A stretch of DNA of 44,896 nucleotides from Sphingomonas rubra (lineage in GTDB: Bacteria > Pseudomonadota > Alphaproteobacteria > Sphingomonadales > Sphingomonadaceae), in assembly GCF_900115745.1 (NCBI RefSeq), contig NZ_FOXP01000013.1:1-44896 (forward strand), written 5' to 3'. The notes under the pieces were generated by a model that made no database searches, was not told the DNA's origin, and saw nothing but the letters and a program-made list of their open reading frames with translations. A program made the position numbers and the translations under genes. This document shows positions 26,406 through 34,685 of this stretch, piece by piece. Each line of letters starts with the position of its first letter. Position 1 is the first letter of the stretch.

Positions 26406-26589
26406 CAACAGCTGAGCACCGGATCGTACAGCCCTTGCAGCTCTCGCATGCAATCGGACATGTCGCCGCCGCCTGGTCAACACGGTGTGAGCCTGCCCTC
26501 AGCCGCTGCACAATCTGCTCGACTAGCGCCGGTAGCAGAGCGACACCGCTGGCAGTGAACGCGGACGGTGAGTCGCCCGCTACGCCCCA

Positions 26590-26604
26590 GGTGATCCGAT
26601 CACC
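26590..26604. promoter_or_regulatory. Palindrome upstream of the DUF3489-like gene
   Basis: GGTGATC-C-GATCACC is a perfect 7-1-7 inverted repeat, flanked by CCCCA on the left and GGGG on the right, which extends the symmetry with one bulge. It lies 55 bp upstream of the start at 26660. It could be an operator or an RNA hairpin in the leader. Confidence 0.4.
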
Positions 26605-26659
26605 GGGGCTCTGGCCGGTGGGAGCAGCAACAGGGCTGCCTCCCGCGGGAGACACCGAC

Positions 26660-26836
26660 ATGATCAAGCTCACCGACACGCACGCCATCCTACTCTCCAC
26701 CGCCTCACAGCGTGACAACGGGAGCGTGCTGCCACTGCCCGACACGATCAAGGCCAGCGGCGGCACCAGCAAGGCGCTGGCTGGTGCTGTCAGTCTAACG
26801 CGAACCGCTCTCCACATGATGCATTTGGGTCTTTGA
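26660..26836 (+). pseudogene. DUF3489-like protein truncated by an IS6 element
   Basis: The frame starts MIKLTDTHAILLSTASQRDN and continues GSVLPLP, the typical opening of DUF3489-type proteins, which are usually longer and carry a wHTH-like fold. Native coding stops at about residue 41, where the IS6 left end begins (26783); the rest of the frame is read from the IS. The product would lack most of the domain. Confidence 0.55.
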
Positions 26837-27624
26837 GGGCAGTGGCCTAGCTGGCGAGCACCTGCCACTCCGCCAGCGCGGCGGAGCGTCGTTCCCGGTA
26901 GGTCTGTCGATCGGTGAGGTGGCGCTCCAAGCTGAAGTGGTTGTGGACGTTGGCGTGGACAGAGGCAAACTTTTGCAAGCTCTTCATCTGCCGGAAGCGG
27001 AGCATCGCTCGCTCTCTTCGTCGGAATGGCAGGTGGCTGTTCTCCACCCGGTTGTTGGCCCAACGGCCTACATCCTGCTTCTCGGCGTTGCCGAGATCGT
27101 TCATCGCGGCACGATAGGAGCGCAGGCCATCGGTGGTGATCGCCTCAGGCGCGCCGTGACGCTTTAGCGCCTTCTTCATAAAGGTGAGAGCAGCGGCCTT
27201 GTCGCGCTTTCTGGTGACGTAGCTCTCGAGTACCTCACCCTCGTGGTCCACCGCTCGCCAGAGATAGACCATCTCGCCGTTCAGCTTCACGTACATCTCG
27301 TCCAAGTGCCAGCGCCAGTGACGAAAGCCCCGCATGCGGCTGACCCGCTTGCTACGTACTTCGCCGGCGAACATCGGCCCGAACCTGTTCCACCACATGC
27401 GTACCGTCTCGTGACAGATGTCGATGCCACGCTCGAACAGCAGGTCCTCAACGTTCCGCAGCGACAGCGGGAAGCGCACGTACATGAGCACGACCAGCCG
27501 GATCACCTCAGGCGAGGAGTTGAAGCGGCGAAAAGGGGAGGGGGGGGCTTGGCGCGTGACGGACGGCTCATCTGACTGAGATATCAGCGCCCTTGCTCCG
27601 CTGCCACGTTGGTCTGACAGAGCC
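26783..27624 (-). mobile_element. IS6-family insertion sequence, 842 bp
   Basis: The ends are set by matching imperfect inverted repeats: the left starts GGTGCTGTCAG and the right, read inward, starts GGCTCTGTCAGACCAACG. Length 842 bp fits IS6. The flanking 8-mers (CGCTGGCT left, CTTACCTG right) do not match, so there is no target duplication; the element probably mediated a deletion or cointegrate here. It cut the DUF3489-like gene on its left. Confidence 0.75.
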
Positions 27625-27752
27625 CTTACCTGATTTGCGCGGTGCTCATAGCACCAACTTGTAAGCGCAAGCTTGCCGCTGATCCGTTCCCACTGGTGCC
27701 AAGCGCGTTCAAGGCTGAAGCCGATCGCGCAAAGCACAGAGCGGCAATCCAC
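26847..27752 (-). CDS. IS6-family transposase, N-terminal frame uncertain
   Basis: The DDE transposase of the IS6/IS26 group. Catalytic residues are in WHLDEMYVK (first Asp), ITTDGLRSY (second Asp) and VENSHLPFRRRERAM (Glu), with a preceding NVEDLLFERGIDICHETVRM HTH-like segment. The reading frame is open to 27752, but that is beyond the IS end at 27624, so the true start lies inside. The start used by close relatives as I recall them (MSRPSRAKPPP) is at 27573 in another frame, separated by a run of eight C residues. Either an internal GTG start, slippage on the C-run, or a disabling 1-base loss applies. Confidence 0.8.
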   Translation of the reverse strand: MDCRSVLCAIGFSLERAWHQWERISGKLALTSWCYEHRANQVRALSDQRGSGARALISQSDEPSVTRQAPPSPFRRFNSSPEVIRLVVLMYVRFPLSLRNVEDLLFERGIDICHETVRMWWNRFGPMFAGEVRSKRVSRMRGFRHWRWHLDEMYVKLNGEMVYLWRAVDHEGEVLESYVTRKRDKAAALTFMKKALKRHGAPEAITTDGLRSYRAAMNDLGNAEKQDVGRWANNRVENSHLPFRRRERAMLRFRQMKSLQKFASVHANVHNHFSLERHLTDRQTYRERRSAALAEWQVLAS

Positions 27753-27945
27753 AGAGTCGGTTTTCCCAGCATTGGCGCTGCGCTAGACTGATTCAGAGGG
27801 TCAGGCATGTTGCCACTTTGCCACGGTTTCGCACAATCTGTCGGTTTTGACGTGTGTCACTTTCACGATGCCAGAAGCCTGATACCAGCTGACAAAAGGG
27901 CAGAAATGCTGCCCCGATTGTCACGTTCGCGTAACAGGAATTTCC
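27625..27945. other. Leader region of the TonB-dependent receptor
   Basis: About 320 bp from the IS6 right end to the receptor start. No gene is supported; small frames look non-coding. The 3' part is AT-richer and leads into AGGAATTTCC before the ATG, a weak ribosome site. The promoter must lie here or in the IS end. Confidence 0.4.
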
Positions 27946-30900
27946 ATGATCCGGACCTATCGCCAGCACCTGCTATCCACGTCGCTAGTCCTCGCCTCAA
28001 TCCTCCTAGCCGCAGAGGCTCATGCACAGACGGGCAACGCGGCCGGGACAGCGACGGATAACACCCCAGCGGGTACCGCATCGAACGCCGCCGCTAATCA
28101 GGCGACCCCTGGCTCGTCACCGGCAGACGAGAACGTTGTTCCCGCGGAGCAAGGAGCCGGTGCCGACGGCGGTGAGATCGTCGTCACCGGATCGCGCATC
28201 GCCCGTCCGACACTCGACTCACCGGCGCCAGTGACGACGCTCAACGTGGCTGACCTGACGCGAACGGGTGCAGTGACGGTGGGCGACGTGCTCAACGATC
28301 TGCCGCAGCTCCGCTCGACCTTCAGCCAGGCGAGTTCGACGCAGTTCATCGGCACTTCGGGGCTGAACCTGCTCGACTTGCGCGGGCTCGGCACGTCGCG
28401 CACGCTGGTGCTGGTCAACGGCCGCCGCCACGTCACCTCGTCCGAGGGCGATTTCCTGGTCGACACCAACACTATCCCGACCGACCTGCTCGACCGAGTC
28501 GACGTGGTCACCGGCGGCCAGTCGGCGGTCTATGGATCGGACGCGATGGCGGGCGTCGTCAACTTCGTGCTAAAGCGCGACTTCGACGGGCTGACGCTGA
28601 ACGGCCAGGCGGGCGTCAGCGACGAGGGCGACCACGGCACCTATCGCCTGACCGGCACCTACGGGAAGAACTTCGCCGGCGGGCGCGGCAACATCGCGCT
28701 GAGCCTGGAGTACAACAAGGCCGACCTCGTCACCTACGCCGACCGGCCCGGCCTGACCGGCGCCTTCACCGGTCGCCGCCAGTTCCAGCTGGTTGACAGC
28801 CCGGCGCTCGACAACACCATTCCGAACCGCACCTACCTCAATAACGTCCACAGCTTCGGCTACGACAACGGCGGCAATTTCATCGCCTACAACGGCACCA
28901 GCCTGCTGTCGTGCGGAGGCGGCGGCATCGCGGCGGCGTGCCTCGCCAACGGCGCGCCGCGCGTGTTCGGCTTTCGGCCGGGCGGGTCTCTTTACGAGTA
29001 TAACTACGGCACCGACTTCCGGCCGGCGGGCTCGAACAACAACAACGGCGGCGACGGCGGCATCCTCAACGATCGCGGCACGCTTCAGCCGTCGCTGAAG
29101 CGCTACGTTGCCAACCTGCTCGGCCACTACGACGTATCGGACGCCTTCAAACCCTTCTTTGAGGCGAAGTTCGTCCGCGTCGAGAGCTTCAACCAGGGCA
29201 CGCCGACCTTCGCGCAAGGGGGCGAGCAGGGCACGGTGGCGCTCGCCGCGGGTGGTCGCCGCGCCGCCGTCGGCGCGTTCACGACGCAGTCGATCGGCAT
29301 CCCGATCTCGCTCGACAACCCGTATCTGCAGCCCGGCGCCGCCGCGACGATCCGATCGCTGCTGCCGGCCGGCGCGACCTTCTTCCGGCTGAATCGCAAC
29401 AACAACGATTTTGGTACCCGCGACGAGTTCGACCGTCGCGACACCTACCGCATCGTCGGCGGCGTCGAGGGAACGTTCAACGAGGATTGGAAATACGATT
29501 TCTCCGTCAACTACGGCGAGTTCCGGACGCGCTCGACCTTCTTCAACAACCGGATCAACCAGAACTTCTTCAACGCCGTCGATGCCACGCGGAACGCCGC
29601 GGGGCAGATCGTCTGCCGGATCAACGCGACGACGGTGACCGATCCGGCCTGCGTGCCGATCAACGTGCTAGGCGATGGGTCGCCGAGCCAGGGGGCGCTC
29701 AACTACATCAACACCGATTCGAGCCGTCGCGGCAAGGCGACCGAGTTCGACGTGACCGCCAACGTGGTCGGCGACAGTTCGCAGCTGTTCGAGCTGCCGG
29801 GCGGTCCAATCGCCTTCGCGGTGGGTGGCGAGTACCGCCGTGAGACCGCGTCCTATGCCTACGACGACCTGGTCAAGTCGGGCGCGACCTTTCTGAATGC
29901 GATTCCCGACTTCGACCCGCCGTCGTTCGCGGTGAAGGAGGCCTACGGCGAGCTCAACATGCCGATCCTGAAGGACATGCGCTTCGCGCAGGAGCTGTCG
30001 GTGAGCGGCGCCGTCCGCGTCGCCGACTACAAGGGTTCGGCGGGAACGAACTGGACGTGGAATGCGGGCGGCATCTACGCACCCGTGCGAGACGTAAAGT
30101 TCCGCGTCAGCTACGCCAAGGCGGTGCGTGCGCCGACGCTGAGCGATCTCTACGCGTCGCAGTCGCAGAACTTCGGGCTGCTGAACGATCCGTGCGACGT
30201 GAACTTCATCGGCACGGGCCGGGCGACGCGCGCGGCGAACTGCGCGGCGGCGGGGGTGCCGACCAACTTCATCAACAACACCGCGCGTGCGGGCAGCACC
30301 GAGTTCCTGTCGGGCGGCAATCCCAACTTGGAGACGGAGAAGTCGCGTAGCTGGACATACGGCGTCATCCTGCAGCCGTCGTTCGTCCCCGGACTAGCGA
30401 TCACGGCCGATTACTACGACATCAAGATCAGCAACGTGATCTCGGCGGTCGATGCGCAGCAGATCCTCGACGGCTGTTACGACGGTGCGTCGCTCGACAA
30501 TCAGTTCTGCCGCCTCATCAACCCGCGCCAGGGCAACGGCGAGTTCGCGCAGACCGCACTCCTTCAGAGCACGCTCAACTTCGCCGCGCTGCGTGCCAAG
30601 GGCGTCGATCTGGACGTGACCTACAGCCACGCGGTGCTCGGCGACGACAAGTTGGCGCTGCGCTTTATCGGCACCTGGGTGCGCGACCGGACCGACTTCC
30701 CCTACCTCGACAATCCACAGCAGCCGGAGCGGGTGAAGGGAGAGCTGGGCGATCCGATCTACAGCTTCAACGCGTCGGCCGACTACAGTCGGGGGCCGTT
30801 CACGCTGGGGTACCAGCTGCGCTACATCGGTCGCCAGTCGATCACTGACTGGGAGGCGCAGCACGACACCAACGGGGTCGAGGCGCTCGATCCATATTAT

Positions 30901-31101
30901 GCCGACCGCGTCTATTACCCGCACGCCTTCTACCACGCGCTGCGCGGATCGGTGGATGTCAACAAGAGCTTCCGCCTCTACGCCGGCGTCGACAATCTGA
31001 CCGACGAAAAGCCGCCGCTCGGCCTGCTGGGCGTAGGCAACGACGCGATCTACGACAACGTCGGACGCTTCCTGTACGTCGGCTTCTCGGCGAAGATGTA
31101 A
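27946..31101 (+). CDS. TonB-dependent outer-membrane receptor
   Basis: A 1051-residue receptor. The signal peptide (residues 1-27) ends AEAHAQ. A low-complexity linker (Ala/Thr/Asn/Gly-rich) precedes GEIVVTGSRI, the TonB box common in sphingomonads. The plug contains TVGDVLNDLPQLR, LLDLRGLGTSRTLVLVNGRR and GGQSAVYGSDAMAGVVNF. The large beta-barrel ends in FLYVGFSAKM. The length and the RGLGTSRTLVL plug motif fit receptors for large or complex substrates such as peptides, glycans or aromatic conjugates rather than a simple siderophore. It converges on an M13 peptidase and MarR gene. A strong terminator follows. Confidence 0.94.
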   Translation: MIRTYRQHLLSTSLVLASILLAAEAHAQTGNAAGTATDNTPAGTASNAAANQATPGSSPADENVVPAEQGAGADGGEIVVTGSRIARPTLDSPAPVTTLNVADLTRTGAVTVGDVLNDLPQLRSTFSQASSTQFIGTSGLNLLDLRGLGTSRTLVLVNGRRHVTSSEGDFLVDTNTIPTDLLDRVDVVTGGQSAVYGSDAMAGVVNFVLKRDFDGLTLNGQAGVSDEGDHGTYRLTGTYGKNFAGGRGNIALSLEYNKADLVTYADRPGLTGAFTGRRQFQLVDSPALDNTIPNRTYLNNVHSFGYDNGGNFIAYNGTSLLSCGGGGIAAACLANGAPRVFGFRPGGSLYEYNYGTDFRPAGSNNNNGGDGGILNDRGTLQPSLKRYVANLLGHYDVSDAFKPFFEAKFVRVESFNQGTPTFAQGGEQGTVALAAGGRRAAVGAFTTQSIGIPISLDNPYLQPGAAATIRSLLPAGATFFRLNRNNNDFGTRDEFDRRDTYRIVGGVEGTFNEDWKYDFSVNYGEFRTRSTFFNNRINQNFFNAVDATRNAAGQIVCRINATTVTDPACVPINVLGDGSPSQGALNYINTDSSRRGKATEFDVTANVVGDSSQLFELPGGPIAFAVGGEYRRETASYAYDDLVKSGATFLNAIPDFDPPSFAVKEAYGELNMPILKDMRFAQELSVSGAVRVADYKGSAGTNWTWNAGGIYAPVRDVKFRVSYAKAVRAPTLSDLYASQSQNFGLLNDPCDVNFIGTGRATRAANCAAAGVPTNFINNTARAGSTEFLSGGNPNLETEKSRSWTYGVILQPSFVPGLAITADYYDIKISNVISAVDAQQILDGCYDGASLDNQFCRLINPRQGNGEFAQTALLQSTLNFAALRAKGVDLDVTYSHAVLGDDKLALRFIGTWVRDRTDFPYLDNPQQPERVKGELGDPIYSFNASADYSRGPFTLGYQLRYIGRQSITDWEAQHDTNGVEALDPYYADRVYYPHAFYHALRGSVDVNKSFRLYAGVDNLTDEKPPLGLLGVGNDAIYDNVGRFLYVGFSAKM

Positions 31102-31113
31102 GATCAGGATAGC

Positions 31114-31138
31114 GCAGAGGGCGCAATGCGCCCTCTGC
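31114..31138 (+). terminator. Terminator hairpin after the TonB-dependent receptor
   Basis: GCAGAGGGCGC - AAT - GCGCCCTCTGC is a perfect 11-bp stem with a 3-base loop, 12 bp after the receptor stop. A short T-run (CTTTG) follows, so termination is probably intrinsic, perhaps bidirectional with the converging MarR gene. Confidence 0.75.
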
Positions 31139-31356
31139 CGCTTTGAAAAAGCTTGTGATCCAAGGCCTCAGGCAAGGACTTACATAAACGAGGAAACGGC
31201 AGCTATCACTGAGTGTCAGTCGAGTATGGCCAAGCATCTTCCTCTCGGGGAATCCAGCATTTGCAGTCCTGCCTTCTCACTGAACGAACAGCAGCTTACG
31301 CCGGGTTGTACCTCGAAGCGATCAGGCAGCAATCCACCACACAACGACGCTCACCC

Positions 31357-31848
31357 TTACTGATCGGCGAAGGCAAGAAAGCGACTATGCGTGTTAGCGT
31401 CCATGAGGTGCTGCATGAGTGTCCAATAACCTTTGACGGCCTGCTCACCCGCGGCCGCATAGGCCCGCGCCATGTTCTGGTGCAGCTGTTCGAACAGATC
31501 ATGCTCCAGCTTCTGTCCCACATCGGTCAAGTAGATCAGCCGTTGTCGCTGATCGGTTTGACCTTTACGCGTCTCTATCAAGCCCGCTCTCTCAAGGTCA
31601 GTTTTGACGCGCCCGAATGATTGCTTGGTGATGCCAAGAGTGTCGACCAGTTCGCCGACTGTCTGTCCCGGCCGACGTGAGAGAAAGTAGAGTGCACGAT
31701 GGTGCGCCCGCCCGAGCCCTCGCGCCGCCAGCGCCACGTCTGCTCGGTTGAGGTGCGACTTGTGCGCGAACATGAGCAAATCCATGCCGCTGCGGATCGC
31801 GTCCGATCGCAGGAACTGGTTGGGCGGCGGCGCTACGGTGGCCAGCAT
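31357..31848 (-). CDS. MarR-family transcriptional regulator
   Basis: A 163-residue MarR-type regulator. The winged helix reads ALYFLSRRPGQTVGELVDTL, GITKQSFGRVKTDLERAGLI then ETRKGQTDQRQRLIYLT (wing), with the typical D-x-R in DQRQR. ATG at 31848 is used; an alternative GTG at 31872 would overlap the M13 peptidase stop codon (GTGA), matching the coupling seen elsewhere in this window. The gene directly follows the peptidase on the same strand, so they are probably co-transcribed. Confidence 0.85.
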   Translation of the reverse strand: MLATVAPPPNQFLRSDAIRSGMDLLMFAHKSHLNRADVALAARGLGRAHHRALYFLSRRPGQTVGELVDTLGITKQSFGRVKTDLERAGLIETRKGQTDQRQRLIYLTDVGQKLEHDLFEQLHQNMARAYAAAGEQAVKGYWTLMQHLMDANTHSRFLAFADQ

Positions 31849-31868
31849 GGCGGGCGGCTGCACGTTGG

Positions 31869-33944
31869 TCACCAGATCCGCACGCGATCCACTGGTGCCA
31901 GATACTGTTTCTCGCTCGGGGTGATCTTCCACGCCGCGTACCATGCATCGACGTTGCGCAGCGGATTGACCGCGCGGATCTGCCCGGGCGAGTGCGGGTC
32001 GCTGACCAGCTGCTGGCGCAGCGCCTCGTTGCGGAACAGCGTGCGCCAGACCTGACCCCAGCCAAGGAAGAAGCGCTGGTCGCCGGTGAAGCCGTCGATC
32101 ACTGGTGCCGGCTTGCCGCCGAGCGAGTTGTGGTAGGCGTCGAGCGAGATCAGCACGCCACCCAGATCACCGATGTTCTCGCCCATCGATGCGCGGCCGT
32201 TGATGTGCATGCCGGGCAGCCCCTCGAAGCTGTACGCCTCGTACTGGCCGCCGAGCCGCGAGGCCTGCGCCTCGAACTTGGTCGCATCCTCGGCCGTCCA
32301 CCAGTCGCGCAGCACGCCGCGGCCGTCCGACTTCCTGCCCTGGTCGTCGAAGCCGTGGCTGATCTCGTGGCCGATCACCCCGCCGATGCCGCCATAGTTG
32401 ACTGCATCATCGGCCTTTGGATCGAAGAAGGGCGGCTGCAGGATGGCGGCAGGAAAGACGATCTCGTTCTTGACCGAGTTATAGTACGCGTTGACCGTCT
32501 GCGGGGTCATTCCCCACTCGGCCTTGTCGACCGGATTGCCGATGCGGCGGCGTCGATAGTCCCACTCGAAGCGCTGCGCCGCCTCGGCGTTGCCGACCAG
32601 GTCGCCCGGCTTGACCTGGAGCGCGGTGTAGTCGCGCCACTTGTCCGGGTAGCCGATCTTGACGCTGAAGCCTTGTAGCTTGTCGAGTGCCTGCTGCTTG
32701 GTCGCCGCTCCCATCCACGGCAGATTGCGGATGCGGCCAGCGAGCGCGACGCGCAGGTTGCCGACGAGCTGGTCCATCTTCGCCTTGGAGGCAGGCGGGA
32801 AGTAGAGCGCGACATAATCGCGGCCGATCCCCTCGCCGATCCCGTTTTCGGTGAACGCGACCGCGCGCTTCCAGCGCTCGCGCTGCTGCGGTTGGCCGTT
32901 CAGGAATTTGGAGCGGAAGTCGAACTGCGCGTCGACGAAGCGCTTCGAGAGGAGAGGCGCCATGTCGTCGGCGATGTGGAACGCCTCCCACGCCTTCAAT
33001 GTGGCGACGTCGGTGTCGGCGAACACCTTGGCGATGCCAGGAAAGGCGGTGTTCTGCGCCACAATCGCGCGGTTGGCGGCATCGATGCCGGCTGCCTTGA
33101 AGAACGTCGGCCACGGAAAGCCGGGCGCCTGCGCGGCCAACTGCGCCGGCGTTGCCGGATTATAGGTCTTGTCGCGGTCGCGGCTCTGCGCGCGCGTCCA
33201 GTGGGCGGTGGCGAGCCTGGTCTCCATCGCGACCACGTCGTTCGCCGATGCCTCGGCGTTCGGCCAACCGGCGAAGCTCAGCATCTGCGCGACATACTGG
33301 CGGTAGCGCGCGACCTGGGGCGCGAACTTCGGGTCGAGGTAGAGCTCGCGGTCACCGAGACCCAGGCCCGACTGACGCAGGTACAGTGCGTAGATGTCGG
33401 GCTGCTTGGCATCGTCGTTCATGCCGGGCGCGAAGAAGCTGGAGCCGAAGCCGCCGAGCGAGCGGCCCATCAGGCGCGCGATATCGTCCCTGGACGCAGC
33501 GGCCTTTACGGCCACGAGCCGCTGGGTGAGCGGCGCGGCATCAAGCCTGTCGGCGGTGGCCGTATCCATGAACCCGGCGTAGAGCATGGCTGCCTTCATC
33601 CGGTCGGGATGGGCGGCGTCGGTGGCGCTGTAGCTGCCGATCAGCTGTCGCAGGCGCTGCTCGGACACGTCGCGCAACACCGCAAAGGCACCGTAGGAGG
33701 AGCGATCGGCCGGGATCTGCGTGCGGGCGACCCAGCTACCGTTGACGAAGCGGAACCAGTCGTCGCCGGGCTTGACGCTGCGGTCCATGCCGGTCGTGTC
33801 GAAGCCCCAGCTGCCGTAGCTCGCGGGCGCGGCGGCGTCGGGTGCGGCCGGTGTCGCTGCCGGCTGCGCCGTTTGGCTCGCCACCGGAATCGCGAGCGAG
33901 GAAGCGCCGAGCAGGGCGGCGAGCGACAGGTGCTTGAGGGCCAA
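31869..33944 (-). CDS. M13-family zinc metallopeptidase (neprilysin/PepO type)
   Basis: A 691-residue periplasmic or secreted endopeptidase. A signal peptide (MALKHLSLAALLGASSLAIP) is followed by a low-complexity Ala/Pro linker, the Peptidase_M13_N helical domain, and the catalytic part: VNAYYN substrate-binding motif, GHEISHGFDD (HExxH, about residue 528) and MGENIGDLGG (third zinc ligand Glu with the ExxxD motif, about residue 588). The canonical C-terminal CxxW is reduced to VRIW without the cysteine, as in many bacterial members. It cleaves small peptides. Next to a large TonB receptor on the opposite strand it may take part in peptide use (inference). Confidence 0.94.
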   Translation of the reverse strand: MALKHLSLAALLGASSLAIPVASQTAQPAATPAAPDAAAPASYGSWGFDTTGMDRSVKPGDDWFRFVNGSWVARTQIPADRSSYGAFAVLRDVSEQRLRQLIGSYSATDAAHPDRMKAAMLYAGFMDTATADRLDAAPLTQRLVAVKAAASRDDIARLMGRSLGGFGSSFFAPGMNDDAKQPDIYALYLRQSGLGLGDRELYLDPKFAPQVARYRQYVAQMLSFAGWPNAEASANDVVAMETRLATAHWTRAQSRDRDKTYNPATPAQLAAQAPGFPWPTFFKAAGIDAANRAIVAQNTAFPGIAKVFADTDVATLKAWEAFHIADDMAPLLSKRFVDAQFDFRSKFLNGQPQQRERWKRAVAFTENGIGEGIGRDYVALYFPPASKAKMDQLVGNLRVALAGRIRNLPWMGAATKQQALDKLQGFSVKIGYPDKWRDYTALQVKPGDLVGNAEAAQRFEWDYRRRRIGNPVDKAEWGMTPQTVNAYYNSVKNEIVFPAAILQPPFFDPKADDAVNYGGIGGVIGHEISHGFDDQGRKSDGRGVLRDWWTAEDATKFEAQASRLGGQYEAYSFEGLPGMHINGRASMGENIGDLGGVLISLDAYHNSLGGKPAPVIDGFTGDQRFFLGWGQVWRTLFRNEALRQQLVSDPHSPGQIRAVNPLRNVDAWYAAWKITPSEKQYLAPVDRVRIW

Positions 33945-34042
33945 ACCATTTCTCCGGATCAGGTCATGGCACCTTACCTGCTTGTCGCCGCCGCACCAGT
34001 GCTCACTTCATGGCAGCGGATCACGACGACGGCAGTGCGAAC

Positions 34043-34282
34043 TTAGCTGTGGTTCTCAGCGTCACCCTTGGCAGCACTCCTCGCTGCAATCGTCGCGGCG
34101 AGTTTAGCGCGCCGATTGTCGGACCAGCCCCGGACAACGCCGGCATCGGAACGCTTGGCACGCTGACGCGGCTTCTTGAGGTCGCGCGTGGGAAGGCTGG
34201 CACCGGCCCAGCGTGCTGCCCGCCAGCTGATCGTCGATCTCGCCGGCGCGTACCGCTGCCTCGAACCCGTCGAGGATTGCGG
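34043..34282 (-). pseudogene. Decayed C-terminal copy of the 24364-24867 gene
   Basis: Read on the minus strand this matches the C-terminal third of the unknown protein encoded at 24364-24867. Shared landmarks are the end of the DAFEAAVRAGEIDDQLAGS region, the RELKNP-like basic stretch and the final helix. One extra base near 34207 (GGCCCAGCG against GGCCGGCG in the intact copy) breaks the frame, and the N-terminal two thirds are absent. So it is a diverged fragment, not a recent duplicate. Confidence 0.65.
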
Positions 34283-34330
34283 CTCGTGGTAATCAGCGGT
34301 GGTTCATGCGAGCCGGATAATAGCGCGGGC

Positions 34331-34489
34331 ATGCCACCCCTTGAGTATCTGTTGATAGCCGTTTGCATGCTCCTCATTGTGGTAACGGGTACAGGCGTGA
34401 TCGTCATCTCCCGGCTGCGAGCAAAAGAGCGTCACCGGTTTCGTAGACGTGGATACGATGGTCCCCGGCCTTGGTACGCTAAGCTGTGA
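34331..34489 (+). CDS. Possible small single-span membrane protein
   Basis: A 52-codon frame: a hydrophobic segment (YLLIAVCMLLIVVTGTGVIV) followed by a basic tail (RLRAKERHRFRRRGYDG). This is the shape of a small inner-membrane protein with a cytoplasmic positive end. The ribosome site is weak and no family is recognised, so it could be chance. Confidence 0.35.
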   Translation: MPPLEYLLIAVCMLLIVVTGTGVIVISRLRAKERHRFRRRGYDGPRPWYAKL

Positions 34490-34517
34490 GATCAGTCGCA
34501 GTTTGCCTGCTGATCGG
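34488..34517. repeat. 30-bp dispersed repeat, copy 1
   Basis: GAGATC-x-GT-x-GC-x-GTTTGCCTGCT-x-ATC-x-G matches positions 39306-39335 at about 24 of 30 bases, in the same orientation. The second copy is part of a strong hairpin; here the matching right arm of that hairpin is missing. Its nature is unknown; it may be part of a mobile-element end. Confidence 0.4.
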
Positions 34518-34650
34518 CCGCCACGCGGGGTGGGAAGGCGACATCAAGTCGGTGTGTCCGGCAACGTTGACATCATCCTTCAATTTCTCTGCTCACCATC
34601 GCGGTTCGTCGATGGGACTCGAATCGGCTTGACGCCTTGCGCCTCTTAAC

Positions 34651-34665
34651 GGAACATAAAGGGAA
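34651..34665 (+). promoter_or_regulatory. LexA (SOS) box upstream of imuA
   Basis: GAAC-ATAAAGG-GAAC matches the alphaproteobacterial LexA consensus GAAC-N7-GAAC exactly. It lies 20 bp upstream of the imuA start, as expected for the SOS-regulated imuA-imuB-dnaE2 mutagenesis cassette. Confidence 0.85.
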
Positions 34666-34685
34666 CAAGCCGAGTCTAGACCATC

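Larger units (their letters stand above)
33945..34685. other. Intergenic region with gene remnant, small frame and dispersed repeat
   Basis: Between the peptidase start and imuA lie a broken copy of the 24.4-kb unknown gene (34043-34282), a small membrane-type frame (34331-34489), a 30-bp sequence that recurs at 39306 (34488-34517) and the LexA box (34651-34665). The rest shows nothing I can support. Confidence 0.5.

Noticed and set aside
25300..27063. 587-codon minus-strand open frame across FUSC and IS6
   Set aside because: It crosses several real genes and an IS end and has no recognisable domain.
27626..27808. 60-codon minus-strand frame next to the IS6 right end
   Set aside because: No ribosome site or recognisable similarity; short and of chance-like composition.
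32892..34046. 384-codon plus-strand frame opposite the M13 peptidase
   Set aside because: Antisense shadow of the peptidase; no family similarity and odd composition.
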